From Steinernema hermaphroditum (lineage: Eukaryota > Nematoda > Chromadorea > Rhabditida > Steinernematidae): 64,000 nucleotides of DNA. The notes under the pieces were generated by a model. The model saw nothing but the letters and a program-made list of their open reading frames with translations. It was not told where the DNA came from and searched no databases. The translations under genes were made by a program, and so were the position numbers. The stretch is from the NCBI GenBank assembly GCA_030435675.1, contig CM059625.1:8556001-8620000 (forward strand), in the 5' to 3' direction. Positions 31,179 to 43,691 of the stretch are shown here, one piece after another (positions within the stretch are counted from its first letter, which is position 1; every line of letters starts with the position of its first letter).

Positions 31179-34100
31179 ATGGTTGATTCGATGGTCGCTA
31201 CGCCTCCATGCCTCTTCGACAACATGTCGAGCACTCAAGAAATACTTCAAAACACCGTAGAACACGAACTCAAATTGTCGTCGTTCAGCACTATAGACAC
31301 ACAACAGCAAAAACAAGTAAGTGCGACAGTTTAAACTCATCAGTTTTTGCGAAATGTTAGCCGCACTACGACAACTTTGCTGCGGACCCGACCCAAAGGG
31401 CAAACGGGTCGCCGATGGCTTGCGACACCTCTCCCACATCGACCACAGTGGAGTTGGAAAAACCAAAAAAGTTGGAGGATTTTAAAGTCCAGGTAAATAT
31501 GAACTGAACACACAGCTCTCATCGCTCTTCTTCCTAGGATTTGAAAAATGAGTGTAAAAAACGTCAACTACCGGTATCCGGCGCAAAACCTCAACTCTTA
31601 GAGAGACTAAGGCCGTACGAAGAGTCCATTTTACTGACTGCAAACGGTTTTCCTCACAATGCTCGTGATCGTAAAACGTCAAATGAGGAAGCCTGTAGCT
31701 ATGAACCCATTTCGCAGTCACATGAGATAATGAGCAGTTACCCAAAACAGATGTCAACCTCGCACTCAATCCCACAGCAAACGCTTCCAAATGCTTCCGG
31801 AAACATTCTCCAGTTCAACTCGTCCCAACAACTTGTACAGGTATCCGACGCGAGTCCCTTACTTTCTTTTCAAATTTGTCTTTCTAAAGTTGGTAGACTC
31901 TACCGGGATCATAGTTGGTGTCGCCACCGTTCAAACTCCTCCAGCCTGCTGTTGTTCGGCTCCAACTCAATCTGTTGAAATGCCCATGAACTGTTCCTCC
32001 TCTAATGAACGACTGCTGCCGTCAGTCACAATTCGTCAACCTACAGTGACCTTTCCTTTGTCACTGCAATCCAACAGCCCTCAGCCTACTTTCAGCTTCG
32101 CCCAACATGGCTCAGGAGGGCAGGTGAGCCATTACTAATTATTATGAATCCACCAGTCAGTTCGTACACTAGGGCAATCGTACAAATTTAATGCTGGTCA
32201 TTAAAATCTTCTTTGTTTCAGTTTACACTTGCGCCACAAGAAAACACACAGTCGATGGAGAACCAAGAGGCGCGCCAGATGGAATCACGTCCTGTGATGA
32301 AAAGCCATACAAATCACGCTATTGAACGCAGAACATCGATATGCTGTCAGCAGCCGCCGAAACCATTAAACGCCAATCTCGCTGTTCGACCACGACCAAG
32401 ATGCTTTTCGGGCCCAGTCCAAAAAAGTAAAATAAGCTTCAAGCATTGGTAATAAGTCGGTTTAGCACGTCCCTCCATTAAAACCGCCATTCAAAATAGT
32501 TCGATAGCATCAACCCCTGTGGTGCCTCTAGCACAGACGTCGCCAGCAGTTGGTGATCAACCCGGTCCTTCTCCGAACCTTCCACCGCCGTCCAGCAGTT
32601 CCGTAAATGGAGCTCAGGCAGCAAACTACCCTGTCAAAAGCAACCTGCCCTGTGAGGCAGAGGATGCTACCAGCATTGTGTAAGTGTCCAACTGCACTTC
32701 TCACACTCACCTGTCTTCTACAGCCTTTCTGCACAGACGTTTTCCATTCATGAGGACATGCTGCGATTGCAGCAAAAGAAGATCGAAGAGCTGCAGGCAG
32801 AACTGACGAAATCCCAACTGCAGTTGAGGCAGCAACAGCAAGCCATCTTGAATGCCAAGAAGGCGCAGGTCCGTTTCCACCCTCCGAACTCCCTGCATTA
32901 TCGTTTCATAGGTAAAACTTGAAAGTGGTATTGTGGACCCAGTGCAAGCCGCCTTTCTCAACAAATTGGATATCAAGAATTTGAACAAGTACCATATCCA
33001 GCTGTTTTTGCAACACAAACTCCAACTTCAAAAACTGCAGGTATGACTGAGAACTCTAGCTTAAAGGGACCACGTAGATGAGTCCAGCAACACTCGTATT
33101 TTTATAAAAAAGAAATACGAAAACAGCAATTGTGGTTTAGGTTCAAGTGCAAGAGTTCAAAACACTTCAATCCGCGGAATCCCGCTTGCAAGAAGAGCTT
33201 CATATCGAGCAGGCTGTTCAGGACATAGTTCGCCTTATAAAGCAAGATTCAAGAACAGCACTTCTCATTGTTCAACTTCTAAGACGATACCAAATCGAAA
33301 GAAACTGTTCCGTAAGTGCTCACTGAAGGTTCATGATAACTGTATTTACAGACCAACTCAACCACAAACGCCACTCCGACCACATCGACAGAGCAAGGCG
33401 AATCACGCGCCCAGGAAACGGTCTCGGTGGTGAACACTGAAGTTAACGGCCAAAAGAGCGCTTCATGTCAAAATGCCGAACCACAGAATCAGTGCGCTGG
33501 CGAACAAGCTCAAAACTGCACTTCCAACTGCATGTGCACTAAGACTGCTCGCCACATACCTGAGCAAAACGGACACGATCAGATCACGACAGACAACGGA
33601 GAAATTGAGACAATCCAGACCAAAGACAACACTGACGGAGGAAATTGCAAAAAGTCAAGCAAGGGAGCGCCGAAAAAACGCAATGGAATAAAGTATGTTT
33701 AAAGATTCGCTCCTGTGTAAGATGGCGTATGGCTAGATCAATATGGTCGCGGATGAACTCTCTCAAAGCTTTGAATCACAAGGAAACGTCGCAGAGTAAG
33801 TGCGCTGGTACAGATAACACAAAAACCAACTCTGGATCTCAAGGCTCATCAAGTAAAATTATTCCTTTAACTTTCGCATATTACCTTGTCGTTTAGCAGT
33901 TGACATGGAGGAAATCTTTCGAACGGTTCTCGAGGATGCTTCGAAGGCGTTGAACGAATCTGATAATTCCTATGCGTCGCAAACAACAGCAAACGCCTCT
34001 GTAGAACGAGAAACCGAGGCAGCTCAGATTCAGGCGGTATACACCACAACAGACAAAATGGGCTCCCCTGTACAGGAAATTCATAATGGCGGCACACTTG

Positions 34101-34888
34101 GAGAAGTGGTGACCAGCTGCCCGATTCAGCCTCAGTATCTAGACTTCAACGCCTCTGTTCAGACCTATGTGGAGGACAGTTCGTATGCGTTCCACTCTCA
34201 GGTTACAGTAGACGCAGCAGCGAAGACCGACTCCGCTTATGAGGTAGTCACTGTTCTGAATGACTAAATGACAATGCTCGAGCTAATTAGATCAGAGACG
34301 CAAACGTGGTTTATGTGTCTCATAATCCAATTTCTGACAACTCAGTCGAAGCCCAGCCTCTACCTCCACCAACGAGTCAGGTCTCCGACCCTTATGACAA
34401 TAAGGACTTCGACGAACTCATGGACGTGCTGCAGAGAAATGAGGAAGGTTTGCGAAAAGTCTGAGTTATTGGTTAAAAAGCAAAAAATTCTGCAGAAAGT
34501 GTGATGTACTGTTCTTCGAGTATGAACGGTCTCAGCAACTACGAGGAGAATGGGAACGAACAGTGGATTGAAGGTGACTACTCGAACTCTTCTCCGAATC
34601 AAAACCACATCTCCTCCGACGGTTATGGCAGTGTTTACTGTGGGATGAACGACGTCTCCGGCACCATGTCGCAGGTAGAACCCCACGAAAATAATGTACG
34701 ATCACCGAATTACTTTTAAGCAAATGCAATGGGGCGGAGAGCTGGAGACTTCTGTCGGACAGTCAGCAGTGCTTCTCGGAGACCATGGTCTCTTCGGAAT
34801 GCCTATCGACATCGGAAGCAGCGGCGCATTCGATGAACCAATTTATATGCAGCAAGGTGTCTCCATCTCCGACGATTATTCCTCCTAG
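31179..34888 (+). CDS. SAP-domain transcriptional coactivator, MRTF/myocardin-like
   Basis: Likely nuclear co-factor. From the start MVDSMVATPPCLFDN, exon 3 (about 31530) encodes a SAP helix-turn-helix: LKNECKKRQLPVSGAKPQLL then ERLRPYEE. Its VSG(T/A)K...LIERL(K/R)PY pattern is the form seen in myocardin and MRTFs. Pro/Gln/Ser-rich exons follow, then a leucine-rich coiled coil (HEDMLRLQQKKIEELQAEL, about 32755-32870) and further helices (LQKLQVQVQEFKTLQSAESR). Near the C-terminus is KDFDELMDVLQRNEE, resembling the acidic region of MRTFs. The last exon is joined by a 46-nt intron after GTMSQ and ends ISDDYSS. About 14 exons, all junctions in frame. The actin-binding RPEL motifs found N-terminal in MRTFs are not visible. 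Other SAP plus coiled-coil proteins are an alternative identity. Confidence 0.72.
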
Positions 34889-36563
34889 GTTATGTTTTCC
34901 AACGGCATTCCTCACGTCACCGGAGATGCATGACATCTGCTACTTAAACCCTTAGCACAGCATTAGCTGACAAATAGATTATAATTTATGACCCTCTTCA
35001 ATTCTAATTATGGTTGTACAAATCAAAATAATTAAAATCCAAAAATAACGAAATCGACATCCGGTGCAAACTTCCTTTGTGTGAACTAGGCACGTCCAGT
35101 TACTCTTTTGCACAAGTAGTCTTCATTCCAGGTAGACAACGCACATTAGATTCCGCTGTAGTGATTAGAGCCTTCCTTGAATAGTGATGAGAGCTGTTCC
35201 GTTCCCTTAATGATTCCAATTTGCTTAAACTTTTTCGATAAACATGGAAGAGTCTGCAAATATTACAAAACTGGTTGAATATATCCGGTTCAGTGAATTG
35301 CATCTACCTACTCATCTATATAGAACCCAGTGTCAATCCACGCATATTCTAAGCTCTAGAGTGCCGTTGTATTCCTTCGCTCCTTGTCGTTTTGCCACAG
35401 CTTTATTCCAACATGTATTCCAGATGCTCTAATGTGCTTACATTGTGCTTTTGCTTTCCATTCCACACCTGTTCCAATACTCAGATCCACATTTGATTTC
35501 CAACATCTCATCATTATGTCGATCGGTTCAGCGTCTCCAGAACTAAACCGATATTCGTTGCTTTCAGTAAATGAAGAAAGGTATTACTGAGACGAGAGGG
35601 TGACTCTGCATTAATATGGGATGTATAAAGCCTGTGTGTGAGCGAATGAGCAGAGGAGGGTAGAGGGTTGCTCGTGCGCTTGTTGTTTTGCAAAGGGTAG
35701 TGCGCTGCGCGTCTGGAAAAGTCGGCGTGTTTCCTGAGGCGAGACAGCTGTTCGCTGTGCGCGAGAGCATACAACTTGGCCACTGGCCGTCCCATCGAAA
35801 TGTGCCAGCAAACGCAGCGTGTCGGATTTTGTCACTCTGCGCCGCCATTGGCGTGCACTCCTTACCGGAGGCGAATGTCCGTGGTGATCCTCTTTATTTT
35901 CAAGAGTGCGTCACGGATAAAAGATTCGTTGCGTCAGGTCCATTGTCATTATGGGACGCGTGGCTGTATCGGCGTCGACCCTCGTTGTCCTTTACTTGTC
36001 CCACAGGCACGCAACGTAATCGCGAGCGCAAGCTTCGAGATTATTAGCGCTTCTGGGCCGGCCGAAAACACTGCATGCGTCGTTGTATTGATCGATGCTG
36101 CATGCAACAGCCACGGAAAGCACGGAAACCAAGCGTCGTTCTGCGCCGTTCTACATGCCTCTGGTCGCGCGCGAAGGCAGGAGGAGACTCTCGCCACGTT
36201 GTGTCGTTGCCGCCGCCGTCTGAGCGAACGAGAGCAGCATTTGCTATCAACCATTTCTGAGTGAAGCACAAGAACTCAACACTTGCTTATCACTGTGAAC
36301 CGTGCCTGATCGTCTCCACTATATGTACTTTCACTAAGTGTCCCATGAGCTTTGTCAAAACTATACAACAGACACATTTTATTGTTGATTTCACGGAGGC
36401 GTGAATCTCCTTAAACATCTGCTAGCCTGAGTGTTTACGTTCGAATTCTGAGATCTACAGTACGCCCGCTTCCTTGAAAATGCGCCGCTGAGTGGGCAGC
36501 GCGGTGCTGTTCCGAGGCCTACCGTAATCCGAGACCGACGGTCTGTGTTTACCGACCATTGCA
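34889..36563. other. Intergenic, with GC-rich island
   Basis: 35640-36260 is GC- and CpG-rich and has overlapping open frames on both strands (longest 35776-36264 +). These look like a promoter island rather than genes. The missing first exon of the zinc-finger gene probably lies here, but I could not find an ATG exon that joins in frame. Confidence 0.5.
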
Positions 36564-38762
36564 GGAGAGTTACGAGCTGCGGACGCAGCTGCAAACGCTC
36601 CAAAACGGACGCCCTAATCGAACTATTGAAAGTTCGTGTCCATGATCAAGTGAACAGCGCTTCCAATGCCGCCGCGTCGTCGGAAAGTAAGGTGAGCGTT
36701 CCGCAGTACGCGATCGTCAAGCTTTCTCCCTCAACGGACGTTCTCTCGTTCTATAAGCTATTGGTAAGTTCTCGGCATTAGCCGCTGTCGGAAAAGTGAA
36801 CTTGTAGCTGGAAAATGGATTCGTCGAAGTGTCGTTCGTCAATGAAGTGCGCGAGAACGCTTTCCTACCGTATAACGTCATCGCTGATCTTCTGCAGGAG
36901 CAAATCGGAGCGTCGATTTCGGCCGCCGTCAGCAGCGAATGCAACGACTCCACGAGGACCTTGGCCGAAACTGAACGAGAAAGCACTCTAAGCCGTATGG
37001 GTGCAACTCCTTGTTCCAATTTACATTTCGTTCTATAGTTGATGTGACCGAGGATGACGGAGAAGGTGTCGCCTGCTCTGAGTCCAGCCCGTCTCCCGAC
37101 GTCAGCTCGTCCGCTGTTCTTACAACGGTTCAGCCAAAAAGACAGTCAACTCCAAGTACAAGAACTCGCAATCGAAATGGAAACGCCGACAACGATGACA
37201 GCCAACTGTACGCCGAGTGTCGCCTTTGCAAAAATAGGATCATGGCCAGTCGTCTGTCGAATTTGAGCAATCACGTCAGAAGACATGCTGCACTTAAGCA
37301 ATTCCGGTGTGTGCACTGTTTTTACGCGCATAACGAAATGGCTAAGGTTGATTTGGCACACCACCTTCGTGTTTCTATCGAACGATTTAGGTGAGGCTCC
37401 ACATGCAGAACAACCACAAGGATGTTGCTAGTCAGCCGTTCGACGCACTGACCCCCGAAATGCAGCACCAGTGGGAAGTGTTGATGGAAAAATGCTTTCC
37501 CGGCTACGGAAAGGTGCGCTGCGATAAACATACCCGTTTGGGAGTAAACACGGTTCGATCTTTAGAGCGGAAAGAATAACGATTCCGGCGAACAGACAGA
37601 GCGTGAATCAGCCAACGATGGATCGACAGAAACGTCCTCGGAGGCAACTTCATCGCCGACAACACACGTCTGTCTTCAATGCGCACTACCTGTTTCGAGC
37701 AATGACCTCATATCCCATCTAAACTCCACTCACTTCTCCGAATGTGTCCCTTTTTCTTGTCAAGAGTGCGACTATCAAAGTACAAGTCAAGTAAGTGGCA
37801 CCACGGTTCTGCTGAACTCACCCTGTGGTGCTTCAGTGGCACGTCCGTTTGCACATCGCTTTAAAGCACTCTGAACGAGCAGCCGAGATTTCCGTGAAAT
37901 CGCTGCCCCCCGGAAGTAATCTTCCTATGTTTGTGAAACGATATTTTCCTGACACAGCGAGTAAGAACTCTTCAATGAAACGAAGGACTAACCAACGTCC
38001 TAGATGACAATTCGGAGGAAAAAATGATTGCCGATTTGGGTCAGCTAGCTCCAAAATTTGACACAGAAGAGATCAAAACGTTGGCCCAAGAAGGTGCTTC
38101 CTCGCAGAGTACCGAGAATTCAGATTTCAAGTTACTGTATATACGTTGCGAGGTCAGTGTGTTCTGGCGTTTAGCGCTTTATGCTCTGTGTTACAGCTGT
38201 GTCACAAACTGATGACATCCAACTGTCCGCTCTCAACGCTTATGAATCACGCGAAGCGGCATTACAACGTGAAACAGTTTCGCTGCGAAGAATGCGACTA
38301 TGCGGCATACGAATACTGTTCCATAAAATCACATATCGCGCTGAAACATCCAAACAGAGAAGTGGAAGCAGTCGACGACTTGTAAGAACAACGTTTACGG
38401 TTGATTTTTTTCAAAATGTCTTTTAAGTGACGAGGAACTTCAAAAGTCGTGGATCGAGGTGATGAAGCGCTGCTTTCCAATTCTTTCTTCGCAAATCGAC
38501 AGCACGTTCAAGGACTTGAACCTGAACAAATCCATCGATACATCGGCCGACGAAAGCAAAGACAGTGAAGGGTCGAGTGGCGGGGAAAAGAGTGATACAA
38601 ATCTGTCCAGACAAACTTCTTCTGTGCATCAGAATGTGCGGAAACGAAATTTTCGAGGAGGTGACGTAGAGAAACAAAGAAAGGTCCACACTGCTCGCTT
38701 GTGCCTTGCTAATAATGGCTTGTTTTCAGATGGTCCGGGTAATTACATCTACTAAACGGTGA
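36564..38762 (+). CDS. C2H2 zinc-finger protein, three paired-finger blocks (5' end unresolved)
   Basis: The first recognisable exon follows a CATTGCAG acceptor. It reads VTSCGRSCKRSKTDALIELL, then VPQYAIVKLSPSTDVLSFYK, and has no start codon in frame. Three blocks repeat the plan CxxC...NHxxxH...FxCxxCxY...VRxHxxxxH. Block 1 is CRLCKNRIMASRLSNLSNHV through FRCVHCFYAHNEMAK to RLHMQNNH (37218-37420). Block 2 is CLQCALPV...SHLNSTH with FSCQECDYQSTSQ (37670-37870). Block 3 is CELCHKLM...NHAKRHY with FRCEECDYAAYEY (38195-38350). Each block is followed by a spacer with a W(E/I)xxM(E/K)(K/R)CFP-like segment (WEVLMEKCFP, WIEVMKRCFP; VKRYFP after block 2). The last exon is probably MVRVITSTKR after a 46-nt intron; read-through would end at 38755. 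Likely a nuclear DNA- or RNA-binding protein; I do not recognise an orthologue. Confidence 0.75.
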
Positions 38763-38903
38763 ACTACATATTTATGGTCAACTGAGATTCGATTGTGGCT
38801 TTCCAGAAACATTCAAGTCTTTTCAAAGCTGTACATAAGATGAACAAGATAGCCATTTATTTCCGAGTATTTATGAAAGAACATAATAAATCTATTAAAC
38901 ACC

Positions 38904-39908
38904 TTAATGACACATCTCACGAGGGACACAAGATCCGTTCTTGTGACGCAGAAGGCCATACTTACACTCACACTGGTTGATTACGCATTGATAAGTGCAC
39001 ACCTTGGGCTCAGGGTTCTCACAGCTTGGCTCGCAAGCTGTGCCGCAGGATTTCAGCTCTTCGTTCTCTCGGCACACAGGGACCGGTGCGTCTAAATCAT
39101 TGCAGTTGAGAAGAGCCAACTTCTTGCCACAAACCGAGAAAGCCTTGTCGTTTCTGCACCTTCTTCTGCCGGGCGTCGGCGAGGCACGTTTCTCGACGCA
39201 CACAGCCGTCCTTGATGTTGGTCGTCTTGCGCACGTGCCCCTCCACACACATGCACCCGGGTTCTCCACATCGGAGGGAAAAGCAGGTGCTCTTCTAAAG
39301 AGGGTGTAAACAACCGATCAAAATAAAGAGGGCAACCTCGAGGATGTTTCCACAGTGCTTCTCGGGGCAAAGGTTGGTACATTCACGATATTCAGCCTTC
39401 GAAGGGCACCTCGGATCTTGCTTTCGTTCCTTCGTTTCCCTCTTCACAATTTCTGCTTTCACTGCAAAGAACACATCTAACCTCTTAGGACAAGCAGCTC
39501 ATCACACCGGAAGGACATTGATCTTTGGGAATACACTGTCCTTCATCATTGAGAACTAAGCCTGCGTCGCAGAAGCAACCCTCTACGCAGATGTCAGGAC
39601 ACAGCTGTGGTTGCTTTTGCTCACAGTCAGCGGGACAACTTGATCCACACCGTTCGTAATGCATTCCCTTAGGACATGTAAGGGAAGGCAACATCACACA
39701 TTGTCTTCCCACACACTGGTCACCATCTAACGAAACACTTTGTTACCCAACAAAGTTTCAACGTACCACTACAGTCTCCATTTGTGTTGCAGTCTTGTGC
39801 ACAAACAAGACCGAAGACGGCGATGATCTAGAAATCGTTGGCGAATGCACAAAATACGGTAGTGGAACGTACCAGGACGAAGCCGAAAAAAACAGTGCTT
39901 CCGCTCAT
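38904..39908 (-). CDS. Secreted protein with three TIL (trypsin inhibitor-like) domains
   Basis: Two short exons build the signal peptide: MSGSTVFFGFVL joins IIAVFGLVCAQ. Domain 1 starts CPKGMHYERCGSSCPADC and ends CIPKDQC. Domain 2 starts CPSKAEYRECTNLC and ends CVRRETC. Domain 3 starts CRENEELKSCGTACEPSC and ends CVPREMC. Each has the TIL ten-cysteine spacing, with one small departure in domain 2. The reactive loops between Cys5 and Cys6 read CPDIC, CFSLRC and CTYQC. By analogy with Ascaris and Trichuris TIL inhibitors, the third predicts a P1 Tyr (chymotrypsin-like target) and the first an unusual P1 Asp. A basic linker separates domains 2 and 3. All introns are 43-50 nt. A TATA box and a downstream AATAAA (about 38857, minus strand) flank the gene. 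Protease inhibition is inferred from the family. Confidence 0.88.
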
Positions 39909-39961
39909 CGAGATCGCGTTACAACAACTGATCAACAGCGCCTTGGCGATGAATCGGCGAA

Positions 39962-39968
39962 CTTTATA
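39962..39968 (-). promoter_or_regulatory. TATA box of the TIL gene
   Basis: TATAAAG on the minus strand begins 60 nt upstream of the ATG at 39908, a spacing that fits a core promoter with a short leader. Confidence 0.5.
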
Positions 39969-39975
39969 GACCACT

Positions 39976-40768
39976 GGAGGGCAAAGAAAACAAGAACGAT
40001 ACGCCTCCAATAAATTACCTGATGCTCTCCTTCACAACTGCTAAATTTCACCAACCAACAGCTGACTCATCGTTGTGTTCTCATGAGTCGCAAACAAGCC
40101 AACGGACCTGTTCGATCCCTTGTGTGAAAAAAAAGTTTTTTACACACGCACTTTACGGTCACATGTGTGCGGAGATCAATGCGAGTTCGCCGCGATATCC
40201 GCCGTTCGATTACATCAATTTCGTTTGAGATGCCAACTCATACATTCTGTTTCAGTATTCTTCCCTCTAGAAGAACAATAGGTTAGTCATCGCCGAACTC
40301 TGAGAACATCTACCTAGGCAGCTATCAACTAAATGGCCACAATTCAGCTTAAACACCATCATCCAACGAATGCACAATTCTATAAGTGTAAAAAGAGGAC
40401 ATTATTCATTTGGAATAAAGTTATATCGACTCTGGAATTGAAATCAAAACACATGAAGAACCTTCAATTCTACGACGTTTTGTTTACAGTGGGTTCTCGT
40501 GTTTCATATTGTAATGACTATCCCAAACTGTTTCACCACCGAGAGCCGAAATTCTTAAAATCTTGAAACACTGAAGTCAAATCTTTCCTAAATCAATCCT
40601 TTCTCTGTTACATCTCATCATTCGATTGTAACGCCTTTGAGCGTTTCACTTTGAAAAATGAAAGGTGCACCTTCGTCGCCCGCTGAGATCACATTCTATG
40701 GCATTTTGCACGTACTCTGCAACAATGTTCAGTACTCTTGCTGTTTGATAAAAACATTCACAACAGAA
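39976..40768. other. Intergenic between TIL and fatty acyl-CoA reductase genes
   Basis: AT-rich stretch with only short basic frames (for example 40333-40566 +). No gene is supported. Confidence 0.6.
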
Positions 40769-42806
40769 TTAGGCACTTTGAGCTGATTGCTTGTAGTCCG
40801 AAAGAGACTTCAAATGAACTTGTGGTCTGAAATTTGCATTCTGGAATATGTAAGTGGCAAGGAATCCGCCGAGCCATAGCATCCATTTCTGATTCTTCGT
40901 CTTTCTCCTAAATGACCAATATTTTAAAGAGTTAATTCCACAGTAGTATACCATGCGAAATAACGAATCATCAAACCCCAGAATCCAGCGTTAACTCCCA
41001 TAGTAATCAGCTTCAAACTGAAAGCGAGGATTGGAAATGATTACTTAAATCTGATGTTACCGAACAAGATTTGAGCGTGCCTTTGGTAGGTCTTCCAGTT
41101 TCTCACCAAGGAGATACACTTTAATTCCCATAAGGTAATCAAAGAGATACTGGTCCCAATTCACTTGACGAATGTCGAAGTTAAAAATCTAAACTTTAGC
41201 GATTTTATGCAAGCTATGCTGAAGTGGCAACCTTTTTGTCCTCTTCTGAGAGATCGTCCCAGAGCATAAGAAGTCCTTTGGCCTGGAATGTCCAGCCACG
41301 CGTAGTGAAGAAGTGGAGAGTCTCGATCATCTTCCAGATCTTGCCGTACATTCGTACATACATCTGATCGCGACCTGTCATGCGCGCTAATAGGTCAAGC
41401 GCCTGAGCTGGATAGTAATGTTTCATGTAGAAGTTCAAGAGGAACAGTTTGCGACTCGTGTGGAAATGTGTAGATGGAACTCCATAGCAGGAATCTAAGG
41501 GGTAACTGTGGTAGAACTTCTGAAGATAGTTGACTATGCGTTCCCACTTAAGCGGGTTCAAGACGCCCGAAGAACAGTGCATGACAGGAATGTCGTCGTA
41601 CCGGAAACGGTGAATGATGAAATACAGAAGAATAGGCACAACCTACTTCTTGTTAGCTCGATGAGAAGCCGCTACGATGATCATGTTTGAGACGACATCT
41701 ACGGGAATGATGTCAGCAACAGACTCAGTGCTTCCACACATGTTAGTGATAAGTCCCTTTCCGCACTGAATTTGTAGGGTTCTTGATTTTACCCACATTT
41801 ATAGAACATACGGCGGCGAAAATGCCGGTCGGACCATTTAGGTTGTCGGTCCATCCAGGAAGCGGGTCTTTCCACATCGCGCCGATAATCGACGGCCGAA
41901 CGATGATGACGGGAAGTTGTCGCGCGTCTTCCACAAGCTGCATTTCGGCGAGCGCTTTAGTGAAGGTGTACCTGCAAGGATATCACTATGAATCTGCACC
42001 GACTACTGTATCTTATGATTATTAGTAGCATAACTAAGAATTCTTCAAACATATTTAGCAAAACGATTTTGTTAAGAAGTGAAGGTCGAAAACTCAACGT
42101 GTTTGGTCGTTTGTCGAGAAGCATTGGCGTTAGCTTGTTAATCATGCCATCGTTCATCCACTCGAACGAGTCAATCAGCTTTCCGGGATGCACAGGTGGT
42201 GGATAGACGGATTCGTTCGTTTCGGGTTTGTCACAGTTGGCGTAAGCAGTACTTGCGTGCACTACTGCCTCAAACACGTCTCCATCGCAACAAAACAACA
42301 GTAAATCAAGCTTACGACGAGATTTCCCATTTTGTGACAGAGCGCGATAAGGCGCTGTGTTCCCAAGACGTTCATTTCCACTGACACACGAAGAACCTCG
42401 TCGAATTTTACGGTAGCAGCACAGTGGAAAACAATGGAAACCTCTTCGCAAATACGTCGCATGTCCAATTCGTTGAGACCGAGTTCTTCCTCCATCAAAT
42501 TCCCAGTCAAGGGAATGATCTTTTGGAAAATCGATGAGTCACGAAGGCGCAGTCGATTGAAGATTGGACTCTAAAGTTGGCAGTATAGTAGTCACAAAGA
42601 CTGTAATGACATACCTCCAACAGTTTTTGAATTCTGTCCTTCGGGGCGACTCCTCTACGGTCTCGAACCAGCACGAAGACATTTTTTATGTCCGGAAAGG
42701 CCCAGAGAAGCTTCTCCACGAGTACTTTACCCAGGAATCCCGTGAAGCCCGTCACGAAAATGCTTCTTCCTGTATACGTATCAGCCACTCGTCGCCGTGA
42801 CTCCAT
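40769..42806 (-). CDS. Fatty acyl-CoA reductase
   Basis: NADPH-dependent reduction of fatty acyl-CoA to fatty alcohol at the ER or peroxisomal membrane, feeding wax and ether-lipid synthesis. The Rossmann start is IFVTGFTGFLGKVLVEKLLW (TGxxGxxG). It is followed by VFHCAATVKFDE and VVVHASTAYANCD, and the active-site YxxxK is YTFTK (41955-41970), made by an in-frame splice after RPNT. IIVRPSIIGAMWKDPLPGW and the NGPTGIF segment are typical of the family. The C-terminal sterile domain follows (about 41220-41640), and the last exon has a hydrophobic WMLWLGGFLATYIFQ. The start MESRRRVADTY lies 15 nt after a TTCAG acceptor-like site. An in-frame GTG upstream is not used in this call. Length of about 520 residues fits the family. 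Confidence 0.93.
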
Positions 42807-43583
42807 CCTTTTTAAACCACCCTGAACAGATGAGTCCGTAGTATAGAAAGGCTTCACAACAACACGAAAGCAAAACTAGCCCGTAAGAAAGGGAAAATCT
42901 GAAAAGTAGGTATCTCGTGACCGGTTGTCAATTGCAAATACGGAAATGGCAGACAATCGGCAATGTCCCAGTGATAAGCTCAGTTGATCGCGGGCGGGGC
43001 TTTATTTTTTAACCCCACGACATAAAAGACTTACCAGTGAATGAAATCACGCCATCAAAGTCACCTTTGCACCGGACGACGCTGTAGTGCAGTCAGTGAG
43101 ATAGCGTCGCCGGAATTGTGAGGGCAAAGTGTCACGGTTAATGTGCCTGATAAGCGATAAACAATGTTCCCATAGCTCCAAGCAGGAGATCAACTGCCCA
43201 TGGCTTGTTTGAAGGCTGATCCTTGAAGGCACTACCCCAACTCACGCAAATGCAATGTGTGGGGTGCAGTTGCCGTTATCCTGTTAATATCTTTCGGCAT
43301 ATCAGAGCTCCAAAGTACACAACGCCACTAAGCATGAGGACCCGATTGCTGATAAGCATAACACAACGAACCACATTTGAATTTTGACCCGTAATGCCTC
43401 CCAAAGAGAACAGCCCTTAATGTGACCTCAGAACGACAGCGTAACCTTTTATCAAATGACAAGGAGCTTTTATTTGTTTGCTTTGTAGGAAATAGAAACT
43501 CATACATGCTAATAAACAGTCATCGAATGCTATTTTGCAGGTGGGCAATGCGGTGTGGACACAGCTCGACGCTGGCTAATTCT

Positions 43584-43691
43584 TCATTTCGCGTGTAATC
43601 CTTGGATCCGCCTGCGTGTCTCCTCGACGCCTTCATTTGTTATCTGAGCTGGTGCAAGCATTAGGACAACGGGTTTGTCAGCCGTTTGAAC
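43584..43691 (-). CDS. Candidate orphan terminal exon (35 codons)
   Basis: After a TTTCAG acceptor at 43692 the minus strand reads VQTADKPVVLMLAPAQITNE and finishes RRRIQGLHAK with TGA. An AATAAA lies downstream on the same strand (about 43471). Codon use and splice context look genuine. I cannot find upstream exons in the next 3 kb, so the gene is unknown: it may be a long-intron gene, a broken copy or chance. Confidence 0.3.
   Translation of the reverse strand, partial: VQTADKPVVLMLAPAQITNEGVEETRRRIQGLHAK

Noticed and set aside
35640..36271. Several long frames (up to 162 codons) on both strands
   Set aside because: GC/CpG-rich sequence has few stops by composition. No recognisable motif; more likely a promoter island for the zinc-finger gene.
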